Source: Kaistia sp. 32K | GTDB lineage: Bacteria > Pseudomonadota > Alphaproteobacteria > Rhizobiales > Kaistiaceae | Length of the DNA stretch: 64,000 bases | Direction: 5' to 3' | NCBI RefSeq assembly: GCF_016629525.1 | Contig: NZ_AP024269.1 | Coordinates: 682,001-746,000 of the forward strand | Part shown: positions 43,490 to 51,677 of the stretch, in pieces | How the letters are laid out: each line of letters starts with the position of its first letter | How positions within the stretch are numbered: the stretch's first letter is position 1 | Made by a program: the position numbers and the translations under genes | Notes under the pieces: model-generated | Database searches by the model: none | Told to the model about the DNA's origin: nothing | Seen by the model: only the letters and a program-made list of their open reading frames with translations

Positions 43490-44289
43490 TCCCTCACGCA
43501 GTCGCGCATGTCGACGGTCTCGGTGAGCACGTCGTCATGCAGCCCGTCCATGTAGCCCTGATGCACATATTCGATGGCCAGATAGCCGTCATAACCGGCG
43601 GCCCGGAGCGTGCCGAGCATGGCGCCGAAATTGATCGTGCCGAGCGAGAGCTTGCATTGCAGCACGCCCATCCGCGCCTGGCGGAGATGAACATGGGCGG
43701 CATGCGGCGCCAGCACGTCGATCTCCTCCTGCCGGTAGCCGAGGCAGACGAAATGCGCGTAGTCGAGCGCGAGCTTCAGCCCGGGCACGCGGTCGAGCAG
43801 CTCGAGCACCAGCGTCGGGCTTTCGAGATAGGAATGGACATGCGGCTCGATGGTGAGCTGGATGCCCTCCGGCGCCGCGATCGCCACCAGCCGACGCAGG
43901 CTTTCCGCCGATTCCGCCAGGGCGCTCGCGCGATCCTGGCCGGGATTGACCACGCCCGGCAGCACGAAGACGCTGCCGAGGCCGGCGCGTTTCGCGAAGC
44001 GCACAACCCTTCGGAAATCCGCCTCGTTCTGCTCGCGATGGCGGGGATCGGCGAGATTGCGGTCCGACAGCGAGTTGCCGAACAGATGGTAGAGATTGGG
44101 CAGCGCGACGCCGAGCTTCAGCACGCGCTCCGCCATGCCGTCCGGGTCGGCGATCAGCGCCTCCTTGTCGAGGCCGGGCTTGTAGAAATAGCCCAAGTCG
44201 AGCGCGCCGATGCCGAGCAGGCGGGAGAGCCCCGCCGCCTCGTCCAGCGTCAGGCTGCGCAGCGACCAGGTGGTGAGCGAGAGTTTCAT
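43477..44289 (-). CDS. Sugar phosphate isomerase/epimerase family TIM-barrel protein
   Basis: 270 aa AP-endonuclease-2-like barrel. Metal-ligand candidates: Glu in IQLTIEPHVHSYLES, Asp in LKLALDYAHFVCLG, His in AAHVHLRQARMG and Glu in GYLAIEYVHQGYMDG. The family covers xylose isomerase-like, tagatose epimerase-like and inosose dehydratase-like enzymes. It lies 5 nt after the Gfo/Idh/MocA gene, a pairing common in inositol and unusual-sugar pathways. Precise reaction unknown. Confidence 0.9.
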   Translation of the reverse strand: MKLSLTTWSLRSLTLDEAAGLSRLLGIGALDLGYFYKPGLDKEALIADPDGMAERVLKLGVALPNLYHLFGNSLSDRNLADPRHREQNEADFRRVVRFAKRAGLGSVFVLPGVVNPGQDRASALAESAESLRRLVAIAAPEGIQLTIEPHVHSYLESPTLVLELLDRVPGLKLALDYAHFVCLGYRQEEIDVLAPHAAHVHLRQARMGVLQCKLSLGTINFGAMLGTLRAAGYDGYLAIEYVHQGYMDGLHDDVLTETVDMRDCVREWLA

Positions 44290-44294
44290 GCGCG

Positions 44295-45338
44295 TCAGAC
44301 CTTCTCGACGCGGCCGCTCTCGGCCGACCGGTAGAGCGCATCCAGCACCTCGACGGCGCGCATGCCGACAATTCCGGGCGAGGCATTGTGCGGGTGGAGG
44401 CCGCGGCAGATGTCGATCAGCAAATTGACCGGCTCGATGCAGCTATAGGCGCCGGCGCCGGCCGCGATCGGCACGATCTCGTCCGTGCCGTCGCGGCGGC
44501 TGACCTCCAGCCGCTCGCGCTCGACGTCGAGCAGCAGCATGCCTTCGGAGCCGAAGATGCGCAGGTCGATCTGGAAGCCGCGATGCTTCGGCACGGTGGA
44601 CGAGCCGGAGAGCGAGCCGGTGGCGCCATTGGCGAAGCGGACGACGGCGGCGTCATAATAGTCGACGCCGCTCGGCGAGCGGCCGACCATGGCGAAGACT
44701 TCCTCCGGCGCGATGTCGGCGATCTTGAACAGCAGGCCGAGCGCGTGCACCAGCTGGCCCCAGCCATAGCCGCCGGCCCGCTTCGGGTCGGCCCAGGTCG
44801 AGGCCGGCGGACGGAACATCGCGCCCTCGGTTTCCTTCATCGGCTCGCCGGCCATCAGGTCGCCGAGGGCCGAGGCCATCTGCAGCACGACGTGCTCGAC
44901 CTTGCCGATCTTGCCAGAGGCGACGAGTTCGGCGGCGCTGGCGCTGAAATGCTTGAAGTTCCAGCCATAGGGCACGACGATCTCGCGGCCGCGCTCTGAA
45001 GCGGCGGCGACGATCTCGCGCGCGTCTGATGCCGTGGTGGCGAGCGGCTTCTCGACCAATACGTGGCAGCCGGCCTTTATCGCGGCGAGCGCATGCTCGT
45101 GGTGCAGCACATGCGGCGAGGCGATGATGACGCCGTCGAGCGGCACCTCGCGCAGCATCGCGGCATAGTCTTCATAGCCGTGCTCGATGCCGAAGCGGTC
45201 CTGGATCTGTTTGAGCTCCGCTTTGCCCAGCCGGTTGACGGCGACCAGCTCGCAATGCGGGTTGTCCCTGAGCGCCGGGATGTGGTTCTCGACCGCCCAC
45301 CATCCCGCGCCGATGATGCCGATCCGCGCGCGTTTCAT
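44295..45338 (-). CDS. Gfo/Idh/MocA family oxidoreductase
   Basis: 347 aa. N-terminal Rossmann domain with IGIIGAGWWAVENHIPALRD (residues 6-25) and the signature CHVLVEKPLATTASDAREIV containing the conserved Glu-Lys-Pro. C-terminal alpha/beta domain with YYDAAVVRFANGATGSLSGS. NAD(P)-dependent oxidation of a sugar or polyol hydroxyl in the cytoplasm is expected. Between the GntR gene (13 nt) and the TIM-barrel gene (5 nt). Confidence 0.92.
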   Translation of the reverse strand: MKRARIGIIGAGWWAVENHIPALRDNPHCELVAVNRLGKAELKQIQDRFGIEHGYEDYAAMLREVPLDGVIIASPHVLHHEHALAAIKAGCHVLVEKPLATTASDAREIVAAASERGREIVVPYGWNFKHFSASAAELVASGKIGKVEHVVLQMASALGDLMAGEPMKETEGAMFRPPASTWADPKRAGGYGWGQLVHALGLLFKIADIAPEEVFAMVGRSPSGVDYYDAAVVRFANGATGSLSGSSTVPKHRGFQIDLRIFGSEGMLLLDVERERLEVSRRDGTDEIVPIAAGAGAYSCIEPVNLLIDICRGLHPHNASPGIVGMRAVEVLDALYRSAESGRVEKV

Positions 45339-45351
45339 GAGTTTCGTTCCA

Positions 45352-46074
45352 TCAGGGAGTGATATCCATGGCGTTGACTGTCGAGAGGTGCACGTTGGTC
45401 ATGTGCTGAACCATTGCCGCCTCGGCGGCATCCGGGTCGCGCGCCGCCAGCGCCGCGACGATCAGTTCGTGATCCTGGAAGGATTGGCTGAGGACACCCG
45501 GCGTTTCGGCGGCGATCCGCCGGTATTCCATGCCGAGGATGTAGAGCGAGGTCGAGACGCGCACGAGAAACGGGTTGCCCGTGGCGTCCGACAGGACGCG
45601 GTGGAACTCGACGTCGGAGACGCGAAAACCGATGGGATCGTTGATCAGCCCGCGCTGGACGAGGAGCATGTTCTTCATCCGCGTCAGATCCTCAGGCGTG
45701 ATCCGCTCGGCAGCCATCCGTCCGATACCGCCGTCGATCAGCTTTCGCGACTCGTAGAGGGCGTTGACGTTCTGCTCGTTGAGCGTGATCAAGAGCTGCA
45801 GCGGACCGAGCAGATCGGACGCCTCGAGCGACGACACATAGATGCCGCCGCCCTGCCTGACCTTGAGCACGCCGAGGATCTGCAATCCCCGGAGCGCTTC
45901 GCGGACGCTGGGACGGCTGACCTGCATGGCCGCCGCCAGCTCGCGTTCGGGCGGAAGTTGGTCGCCCGGCCTCAGGTTCTTCGTCCGCACCAGGTCGAGC
46001 AGCTTCTTGGCAACCTGTTCGGCTACCGAGCTGCGCTCGATCGGTTCGAAATCGGCCGGGATCATCTCCGCCAT
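45352..46074 (-). CDS. GntR family regulator, FadR/PdhR subgroup with FCD domain
   Basis: 240 aa. Winged-helix domain with the FadR-type phrase LRPGDQLPPERELAAAMQVS and recognition helix RPSVREALRGLQILG, then an FCD effector domain (VSDVEFHRVLSDATGNPFLV, FQDHELIVAALAARD, MVQHMTNVHLS carrying Asp/His ligands). It is encoded inside the operon, one base after the permease gene. The two AATTGGCCTKACCAATT palindromes at 49906-49922 and 49980-49996 match the type of site bound by PdhR-like proteins and are its probable operators (inference). Confidence 0.93.
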   Translation of the reverse strand: MAEMIPADFEPIERSSVAEQVAKKLLDLVRTKNLRPGDQLPPERELAAAMQVSRPSVREALRGLQILGVLKVRQGGGIYVSSLEASDLLGPLQLLITLNEQNVNALYESRKLIDGGIGRMAAERITPEDLTRMKNMLLVQRGLINDPIGFRVSDVEFHRVLSDATGNPFLVRVSTSLYILGMEYRRIAAETPGVLSQSFQDHELIVAALAARDPDAAEAAMVQHMTNVHLSTVNAMDITP

Positions 46075-46075
46075 C

Positions 46076-47071
46076 CTATTCCCCCAGCGCGCGGGTTCGG
46101 ATCTGGTCGAGGCTGACCGCCAGCATCAGCACGACACCACGGGTGACATCCTGCCAGAAGCTGGAAACATCAAGCAATGTCAGGCCGTTGTTGAGCGTGC
46201 CGAGGATCAGTACGGCGAGCAGCGTGCCCCAGACGCTGCCGCGGCCACCGTTCAGACTGGTGCCACCGAGAATGATCGCGGCGATGACGGTGAGGAGCTG
46301 CGAGCCGGCCGCCGTCGGGCCGGCGGCGCCGAGCATCGCCCCGAGGATAGTGCCGGCGACGGCGCCCGAAATGGCCGAGATGACGTAGAGGATGATGACG
46401 GTCTTCTCGAGCGGGATGCCGATCAGCCGCGACGCCTCGGCATTGCCGCCGGCGGCATAGATGTAGCGGCCGAAGCGCATGCGGGTCATGACGACCCAGA
46501 GCCCGACGAAGGTCACCATCATCAGGATGAACGGGATCGGGATGCCGACGACGCGGCCGGAGCCCACCCAGTTGAAACCCGGCACCATCAGCGGCCGGGT
46601 CAGGCCGCCGGTCAGCACCAGCGCGATGCCGGAGATGATGCTCATCATGCCGAGCGTCACGATCAGCGGGTTGAGGCGGAGGCGCGTCGTAAACAATCCG
46701 TTAACCACGCCGATCGCCGCGGCGACGAGGATGGCGATGGCAACCGCGATCCAGATCGGGACGCCCATGCCGAACAGCATCGAGATGACGACGCCGGTCA
46801 GGCCGGCGATCGCCGCGACCGAGAGATCCAAGCCGCCGGCGATGATCAGCGGCGTGCCGGCCGCCGCCATCAGGCCGATATAGGCGACGTTGCCGCCGAT
46901 CTGCAGCATGTTCCTGAGCGTCAGGAAGAAGGGCGACAGGACCGAGAAGACGGCGATCAGGATCAGGTAGAAGATCGCCAGCATCGCGACGCCGGACCAG
47001 GGCTGCCCGAGCAGGGCGGACATCCGCTCCCTGGCGCCGCCGGCGGCATGTGTTTCGACTGAATGGGCCAT
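46076..47071 (-). CDS. Sugar ABC transporter permease (RbsC family, CUT2)
   Basis: 331 aa inner-membrane permease with 8-10 hydrophobic segments. Family segments: IGGNVAYIGLMAAAGTPLII, GGLDLSVAAIAGLTGVVISM, RMRFGRYIYAAGGNAEASRL and ILGGTSLNGGRGSVWGTLLA. It forms a homodimeric channel energised by the RbsA-like protein. 13 nt after the ATPase gene and one base before the GntR gene. Confidence 0.93.
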   Translation of the reverse strand: MAHSVETHAAGGARERMSALLGQPWSGVAMLAIFYLILIAVFSVLSPFFLTLRNMLQIGGNVAYIGLMAAAGTPLIIAGGLDLSVAAIAGLTGVVISMLFGMGVPIWIAVAIAILVAAAIGVVNGLFTTRLRLNPLIVTLGMMSIISGIALVLTGGLTRPLMVPGFNWVGSGRVVGIPIPFILMMVTFVGLWVVMTRMRFGRYIYAAGGNAEASRLIGIPLEKTVIILYVISAISGAVAGTILGAMLGAAGPTAAGSQLLTVIAAIILGGTSLNGGRGSVWGTLLAVLILGTLNNGLTLLDVSSFWQDVTRGVVLMLAVSLDQIRTRALGE

Positions 47072-47084
47072 GGAATGAAGTCCT

Positions 47085-48611
47085 TCAGGTGGCCTGGAAG
47101 GCAGGATCGTTGCCGGTTGCGGCCATGAGCTCGGCCGGCTTGGCGCCGCGTTCGAATTCGCCGACGAGGCGGCCGCGATCGAGCACCAGCGAGCGGTCGC
47201 TGATGCCGGCGACTTCCTCGACGTCGGAGGAGAGGATCAGCACCGCGTAGCCGCGGTTCGCGAGCTCCCGCAGCTTGCCGTAGATCTCGCGCCTGGCGCC
47301 GACATCGACGCCGCGGGTCGGCTCCTCGAGGATCAGCAGGCGCACGCCCTCGACCAGCCAGCGCGCGATGCAGACCTTCTGCTGGTTGCCGCCGGAAAGG
47401 GTGCGGATCTTCTGCTCGGGGCCGCGCGTGCGGATGCCGAGCTCGCCGATCCAGCGGATGGCGTGTTGGGCCTCCTCGTCCTTCGACACGAACAGGCCGC
47501 GCTCGAAGCGCTCCTCGAAGGGAAGGGCGATGTTTTCGCGCACCGTCAGGTCGGCGACGATGCCTTCCTTCTTGCGCTCGGCCGCGACGAAGCCGATGCC
47601 GGCGAGCTTGCCGGCGCGGGCGCTCATCGGCCGGTAGCTGTGGCCCGCGAGGCGGACATCCGCCGTCTTGAGCGGGCCGAGCGCGCCATAAAGCGCGCGG
47701 CCGAGCACTTCGACGCCGGAGCCGACCAGGCCGAAGATGCCGAGGATCTCGTTCTGACGCAGCGTGAAGGAGATGTCGTCCAGCTTGCGCGGGATGCTGA
47801 GCTTCTCGACGTTCAGGATCTCGGCGCCGGGGGCGCCGGGCGTGCCGACGTCGTAGAGGTCGTCGACCGTGTTGCCGAGCATGGCGGCGAGCACTTCGGC
47901 GCGCCTTGTGTCGGCGGTGTTGAACGTGCCGGCGTTGCGGCCGTCGCGCAGCACGACGATGCGGTCCGAGATCTCGAACACTTCCGAGAGGTAGTGCGAG
48001 ATGTAGATGACCGAGACCCGGTTCTCCTTCAGGCGGCGGATGATCTTGAAGATCATCTTCGCTTCCTGCTCAGTCAGCGCCGCCGTCGGCTCGTCCATGA
48101 CGAGGATGCTCGCATTGCCGGCCAGCGCGCGGGCGATCTCGACGATGCGCTGCTCGGCGACGGAGAGCCGCTTCACCAGCATGTCGGGCAGGATGTCGGC
48201 GAAGCCGAGCTGGTCGAGCAATTCGCGCGAGCGGATGCGCATCGCGTCCTTGTCGACCTGCAGGATGCCGAACCTGCGCCTCAGCGGCATGTCGCCGAGG
48301 AAGATGTTCTCGGCCACCGTCATGTCCGGCATGACGGAGATTTCCTGCGGCAGCAGCTTGATGCCGGCGGCGACCGCGGCGGCTGGATCCTTGAAATCCA
48401 CCTCCTCGCCGTCGATGCGGATCGTGCCGCCGTCGCGGCTGTAGAGGCCGGTCAGGATTTTCATCAGGGTCGACTTGCCGGCGCCGTTGGAGCCGAGCAG
48501 GGCGACGACCTCGCCGGGTTCGACGCTGAGATCGACATGGGTGAGCACCGGCACGCGTCCGAAGGACTTGCCGATGCCGTGCATGCCGAGGCGGGGAACA
48601 TTGGTCGCCAT
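47085..48611 (-). CDS. Sugar ABC transporter ATP-binding protein with two ABC domains (RbsA family, CUT2)
   Basis: 508 aa. Domain 1: Walker A GSNGAGKST at residues 40-48, signature LSVAEQRIVEIARAL, Walker B SILVMDEPTAALTEQE. Domain 2: degenerate Walker A (IFGLVGSGVEVLGRALYG), signature LSGGNQQKVCIARWL and LLILEEPTRGVDVGARREIY, as normal in RbsA-type proteins. It is separated from the binding-protein gene by 65 nt containing an attenuator-like hairpin. Confidence 0.94.
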   Translation of the reverse strand: MATNVPRLGMHGIGKSFGRVPVLTHVDLSVEPGEVVALLGSNGAGKSTLMKILTGLYSRDGGTIRIDGEEVDFKDPAAAVAAGIKLLPQEISVMPDMTVAENIFLGDMPLRRRFGILQVDKDAMRIRSRELLDQLGFADILPDMLVKRLSVAEQRIVEIARALAGNASILVMDEPTAALTEQEAKMIFKIIRRLKENRVSVIYISHYLSEVFEISDRIVVLRDGRNAGTFNTADTRRAEVLAAMLGNTVDDLYDVGTPGAPGAEILNVEKLSIPRKLDDISFTLRQNEILGIFGLVGSGVEVLGRALYGALGPLKTADVRLAGHSYRPMSARAGKLAGIGFVAAERKKEGIVADLTVRENIALPFEERFERGLFVSKDEEAQHAIRWIGELGIRTRGPEQKIRTLSGGNQQKVCIARWLVEGVRLLILEEPTRGVDVGARREIYGKLRELANRGYAVLILSSDVEEVAGISDRSLVLDRGRLVGEFERGAKPAELMAATGNDPAFQAT

Positions 48612-48640
48612 GCGGCCCTTCCTGAAATCAAAGAGAAGAA

Positions 48641-48665
48641 GGCGGGCGCACTGGGCGCGCCCGCC
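48641..48665 (-). terminator. Attenuator-like intrinsic terminator after the CUT2 binding-protein gene
   Basis: Perfect 9-bp arms GGCGGGCGC and GCGCCCGCC with a 7-nt loop. On the minus strand the stem is followed by TTCTTCTCTTTGATTTC, a T-rich tail. It lies 12 nt past the SBP stop (48677), so partial termination would favour the binding protein over the other nine genes. Confidence 0.65.
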
Positions 48666-48676
48666 GGCCGATCCGA

Positions 48677-49876
48677 TCAGTTGGTCGGGATCAGATTCTG
48701 GTAGTCGGCGAGATCGGGCAGCGTCCGGATCTCGGCCAGGTGCTTCTCGAAGGCGGCCTGCGGGAACTCGAACTTGATCGGGTCCTTGCCTTCGGCGCAG
48801 GCGAACTTGTCGTAGAAGGTGCAGACATTGTCCTTGGTCACCATGACGTGGTTGACCAGGACCGTATCCGGCACTTCCTTGCCGGCGAGCTGCATCAGCG
48901 CCAGCGGGATCAGGTAGTTGCCGTAGCGCTCGGGGAAGTAGCCGACCGACGACACGAAGCTCGGCTCGTCGATCATGTTCTGGATCTCGTCGGCGCCCAT
49001 GCCGACGACGATCAGGTCCGCCTCGCGGCCGGCCTGCTTGACGGCGCGCAGCATGCCGGTCGCCGCCTGGTCGTTGATCGCCGTCACCATGATCGGCGCG
49101 CCTTCGGGGATGCGCCCGATGACGTTGTTCATCTGGGTGAAGCTCTCTTCGAGCGTGTTCTTGGTGTCGATCTTGATGATGTGATCGTCCGCGAAACCGT
49201 CGACGGCGGCCTTGAAGCCGGCGACCTGGCCGCCGGTGCGCATGGCGGGAATGGCGCCCGATTGCGGCAGTTCGCCGACGACGAAGTAGCCTTGCTTGAC
49301 CTTGTCGGCGCCGAACTTGGCGATCGCCGCTTGGCCGAGATAGGCGCCGCCCATGAAGCCGGAGCGCGGGTTGTTGGCGCCGAAGAAGGTGGCGCCCGGC
49401 ATCGGGATGTCGATCGCCACCACCTTGGTGTTGGCGTCGTTCATCTGCTGCATGATCGTGGCGCCGAAATTGGCGTCGGTCTGGAATTCGGTGACGTGGT
49501 CGACCTGGCGCTGCAGGAAGCTCTGCGCGTTGGCGAGCGCGGTGGCGCCGTCGAGGCGGTTGTCGGCGACCTGGAGCTCGATGCCGGCCGCCTTGGCGTT
49601 CTCGAGCATGCCGTTCTCGACCTTCAGGCAGAACGACACGTCGCGCTGCAGATTGGCGAAGCCGAGGACGAGGTTCTTGCCATTGTTGGGCTTATGGGCG
49701 GCGGTGGCGTCGGCCACCATGGCCTTGAGCTGGTCGGCGCTCAACATGGCGCCGTCGAATTTCGCCGGGTCGAACCCGTGGAAATCCTCGGCATAGGCGG
49801 CGCTGCCGAGCAGCAGCGTCATGACGGCCGCGCCGGCGACGCGGCGCATGGCATCGAACGGAATCCGAGCGTTCAT
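48677..49876 (-). CDS. Sugar ABC transporter substrate-binding protein (CUT2, RbsB-like fold)
   Basis: 399 aa periplasmic protein, longer than RbsB (about 300). The start at 49876 follows GGGAGGAG; an upstream in-frame ATG at 49894 has no ribosome site. The signal peptide RRVAGAAVMTLLLGSAAYA cleaves before EDFHGFDPAKF. Ligand-domain segments: LVLGFANLQRDVSFCLKVEN, KVVAIDIPMPGATFFGANNP, PIMVTAINDQAATGMLRAVK. First gene of the ten-gene operon; its promoter is shared with the divergent enolase-family gene. Ligand presumably a deoxy sugar or sugar acid. Confidence 0.93.
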   Translation of the reverse strand: MNARIPFDAMRRVAGAAVMTLLLGSAAYAEDFHGFDPAKFDGAMLSADQLKAMVADATAAHKPNNGKNLVLGFANLQRDVSFCLKVENGMLENAKAAGIELQVADNRLDGATALANAQSFLQRQVDHVTEFQTDANFGATIMQQMNDANTKVVAIDIPMPGATFFGANNPRSGFMGGAYLGQAAIAKFGADKVKQGYFVVGELPQSGAIPAMRTGGQVAGFKAAVDGFADDHIIKIDTKNTLEESFTQMNNVIGRIPEGAPIMVTAINDQAATGMLRAVKQAGREADLIVVGMGADEIQNMIDEPSFVSSVGYFPERYGNYLIPLALMQLAGKEVPDTVLVNHVMVTKDNVCTFYDKFACAEGKDPIKFEFPQAAFEKHLAEIRTLPDLADYQNLIPTN

Positions 49877-49905
49877 TGGAATCTCCTCCCTCAAAGAGCA
49901 TTCAG

Positions 49906-49922
49906 AATTGGTAAGGCCAATT
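49906..49922. promoter_or_regulatory. Candidate GntR operator 1 (SBP side of divergent promoter)
   Basis: AATTGGTAAGGCCAATT, whose reverse complement AATTGGCCTTACCAATT differs from operator 2 at one position. It lies 29 nt before the SBP start codon. The ATTGG-N5-CCAAT frame matches sites described for PdhR-like GntR regulators. Confidence 0.7.
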
Positions 49923-49979
49923 TCTTATTGCCGTAAAACAAGCACGACATTTCACCTCACGCAAGCGTCACGTTGAAAT

Positions 49980-49996
49980 AATTGGCCTGACCAATT
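49980..49996. promoter_or_regulatory. Candidate GntR operator 2 (enolase side of divergent promoter)
   Basis: AATTGGCCTGACCAATT, an almost perfect 17-bp palindrome, 74 bp centre to centre (about seven helical turns) from operator 1 and 81 nt before the enolase-family start codon. Spacing and phase would allow cooperative binding or looping. Confidence 0.72.
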
Positions 49997-50077
49997 TGAT
50001 TGACGCCTCTCCGGTTTTGCCTCTAGCCTTGACGGAAAGTGCCGCTCGAAAAGCGCGGTCATGGGGAGGAATTTCGC

Positions 50078-51199
50078 ATGCGTCTCGGCGGAGCTGAGTG
50101 CTTTGTGCTGCGTTGGCCGGAGCCGAATGATTTCGGCCACGACCGGATGACGCTGCTGGTCCGGGTCGACACGACGTCCGGAATCTCCGGCTGGGGCGAG
50201 GCCATCGCCATGTGGCCGGAAGCGCTGCGGGCGACGGAAACGGTGATCCGCGACGGTCTGCTGCCGCTGCTCGCCGAGCGCGACCTTTCCGATGTCGAAG
50301 GCTGCTGGCAGGCGATGAAGAACCATTGCTGGTGGTACGGCGAGGGCGGCATCGCCTCGATGGCCATCTCGGCGATCGACATGGCGCTCTGGGATTTGAA
50401 GGCGAAGGAAGCCGGCAAGCCGCTGGTCGATCTCTTCGGCCGCCATCACCAGTCCCTGCCGGTCTGCGCCAGCCTGCACGTCAACCAGGCGACGATCGAC
50501 GACAGCGTCCGCGACATCGCCGGCCACATCGCGAACGGCTTCCGCTCGACCAAGCTGGGCCTTGGCAAACGCGGCCTGTCGCGCGCCGGCCGCGATCCCG
50601 ACTACGACGTGGCGCTGGTCGCGGCGCTGCGCGCGGCGATCGGGCCGGAGGCCGGCATCATGGTCGACGCCGGCAACGGCACGAAATGGGATCTCCACAC
50701 CGCCATCCGGACGGTGAAGCGGATGGAGGAATCCGCCATTGCCTGGATCGAGGAGCCTTTCCTGCCCGGCCAGGTCGCCGACCACATCGCCTTGAAGGCC
50801 GCCGTCGCGACGCCGGTCGCCGTCGGCGAGCGCGAGTTCACCGTCGCCGGCTACCAGCGCTGGCTCGATACGGGCGCTGCCGACGTGCTCGGCCTCGATC
50901 CCGCCCGCATCGAGGGCGTCACCGGCTTCCGCAAGGCCGCCGCCGTCATCGAGGCGGCCGGCAGGACCGTGAACGCGCATGCCTGGAGCACGGCGGTCCT
51001 GACCGGCGCCAGCCTGCATCTGTCGCTCGCCTCAAAGGCGGCCGAGCTGTTCGAGCTGAAGCCGCTGCCGGGGCCGATGCAGTTCGACCTCGTCGACGAG
51101 CCCTTCTGGCACGAGAACGGCCTCATCGCGGCGCCGAACTGCCCCGGCCACGGCGCCGAACCGCGCGCCGATGTTCTTGCTCGCTACCGGGTGAACTGA
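50078..51199 (+). CDS. Mandelate racemase/muconate lactonizing enzyme family protein (probable sugar-acid dehydratase)
   Basis: 373 aa enolase-superfamily member. Start ATG 50078 follows GGGAGGA. Metal ligands are visible in order: Asp in GIMVDAGNGTKWD, Glu in IAWIEEPFLPGQ, Glu in VAVGEREFTVAGY; a possible Asp/His dyad is DPARIEGVTG and NAHAWSTAVL, as in the mandelate racemase and sugar-acid dehydratase subgroups. The KxK position reads STKLGLGKRG, with one clear Lys. Context (sugar importer, mutarotase, dehydrogenases) suggests dehydration of an aldonate such as rhamnonate, fuconate or another; which one is not decidable here. Confidence 0.9.
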   Translation: MRLGGAECFVLRWPEPNDFGHDRMTLLVRVDTTSGISGWGEAIAMWPEALRATETVIRDGLLPLLAERDLSDVEGCWQAMKNHCWWYGEGGIASMAISAIDMALWDLKAKEAGKPLVDLFGRHHQSLPVCASLHVNQATIDDSVRDIAGHIANGFRSTKLGLGKRGLSRAGRDPDYDVALVAALRAAIGPEAGIMVDAGNGTKWDLHTAIRTVKRMEESAIAWIEEPFLPGQVADHIALKAAVATPVAVGEREFTVAGYQRWLDTGAADVLGLDPARIEGVTGFRKAAAVIEAAGRTVNAHAWSTAVLTGASLHLSLASKAAELFELKPLPGPMQFDLVDEPFWHENGLIAAPNCPGHGAEPRADVLARYRVN

Positions 51200-51225
51200 G
51201 GCGGGCAGGGAGGATGGTCGATAGA

Positions 51226-51344
51226 CCCTCACCCCAACCCTCTCCCGCAAGCGGGCGAGGGAGCAGGCTGAGCCCGGTCTCGATGCATCTGCCACACCGG
51301 CCGGAAAGCCCTCGCCCGCTTGCGGGAGAGGGTTGGGTGAGGGG
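51226..51344. repeat. Extragenic palindromic repeat (ACCCTCTCCCGCAAGCGGGC family)
   Basis: The arms CCCTCACCCCAACCCTCTCC... (51226-51261) and the complementary ...GGAGAGGGTTGGGTGAGGG (51310-51344) are nearly perfect over about 35 nt around a 48-nt centre. It forms the first part of the 478-nt non-coding gap 51200-51677, which otherwise holds only the next repeat and a short tail with SGPGSRGDE-like translation typical of decayed repeat flanks. Confidence 0.8.
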
Positions 51345-51397
51345 CTTGCTTGATACCACGCGTGGTCAGAATCGCTGAGCGTGGGCACCAAAACTCC

Positions 51398-51494
51398 GTC
51401 ATCCCTGCGAAAGCAGGGATCCATTCAGCAGAAGCCTCGCCGAGATAGCTCCAGACGCCTCGGCTGTATGGATCCCTGCTTTCGCAGGGATGAC
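51398..51494. repeat. Extragenic palindromic repeat (GTCATCCCTGCGAAAGCAGG family), copy 2
   Basis: GTCATCCCTGCGAAAGCAGG followed by GATCCAT, mirrored by ATGGATCCCTGCTTTCGCAG plus GGATGAC at the other end: perfect arms of about 27 nt. This is the same family as 26164-26251, with the internal TTCAGC...AGCC...CTCGG segment also conserved, which shows recent homogenisation or spread. Confidence 0.85.
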
Positions 51495-51677
51495 GGCGAG
51501 GGTGCAGAAACGGCGGAGGCAGAGTTGAGGCCTCGACCCCGCCCGACCTCGAAGTCCGGTCCGGGTTCTCGGGGTGATGAATTCGGTTGTCGCGGGGCCG
51601 CCATTCGCAGTTGCGCGAAGTCTCTGCGACCAGAAGTGAGGGGGAGAATGGAAATGGTCATTGCTGAGGAAAACCCG

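Noticed and set aside
51495..51653. Gene remnant between repeats and the SGNH hydrolase
   Set aside because: A SGPGSRGDE-like translation occurs, but this phrase is typical of repeat flanks in rhizobial genomes; no start, ribosome site or homologous domain.
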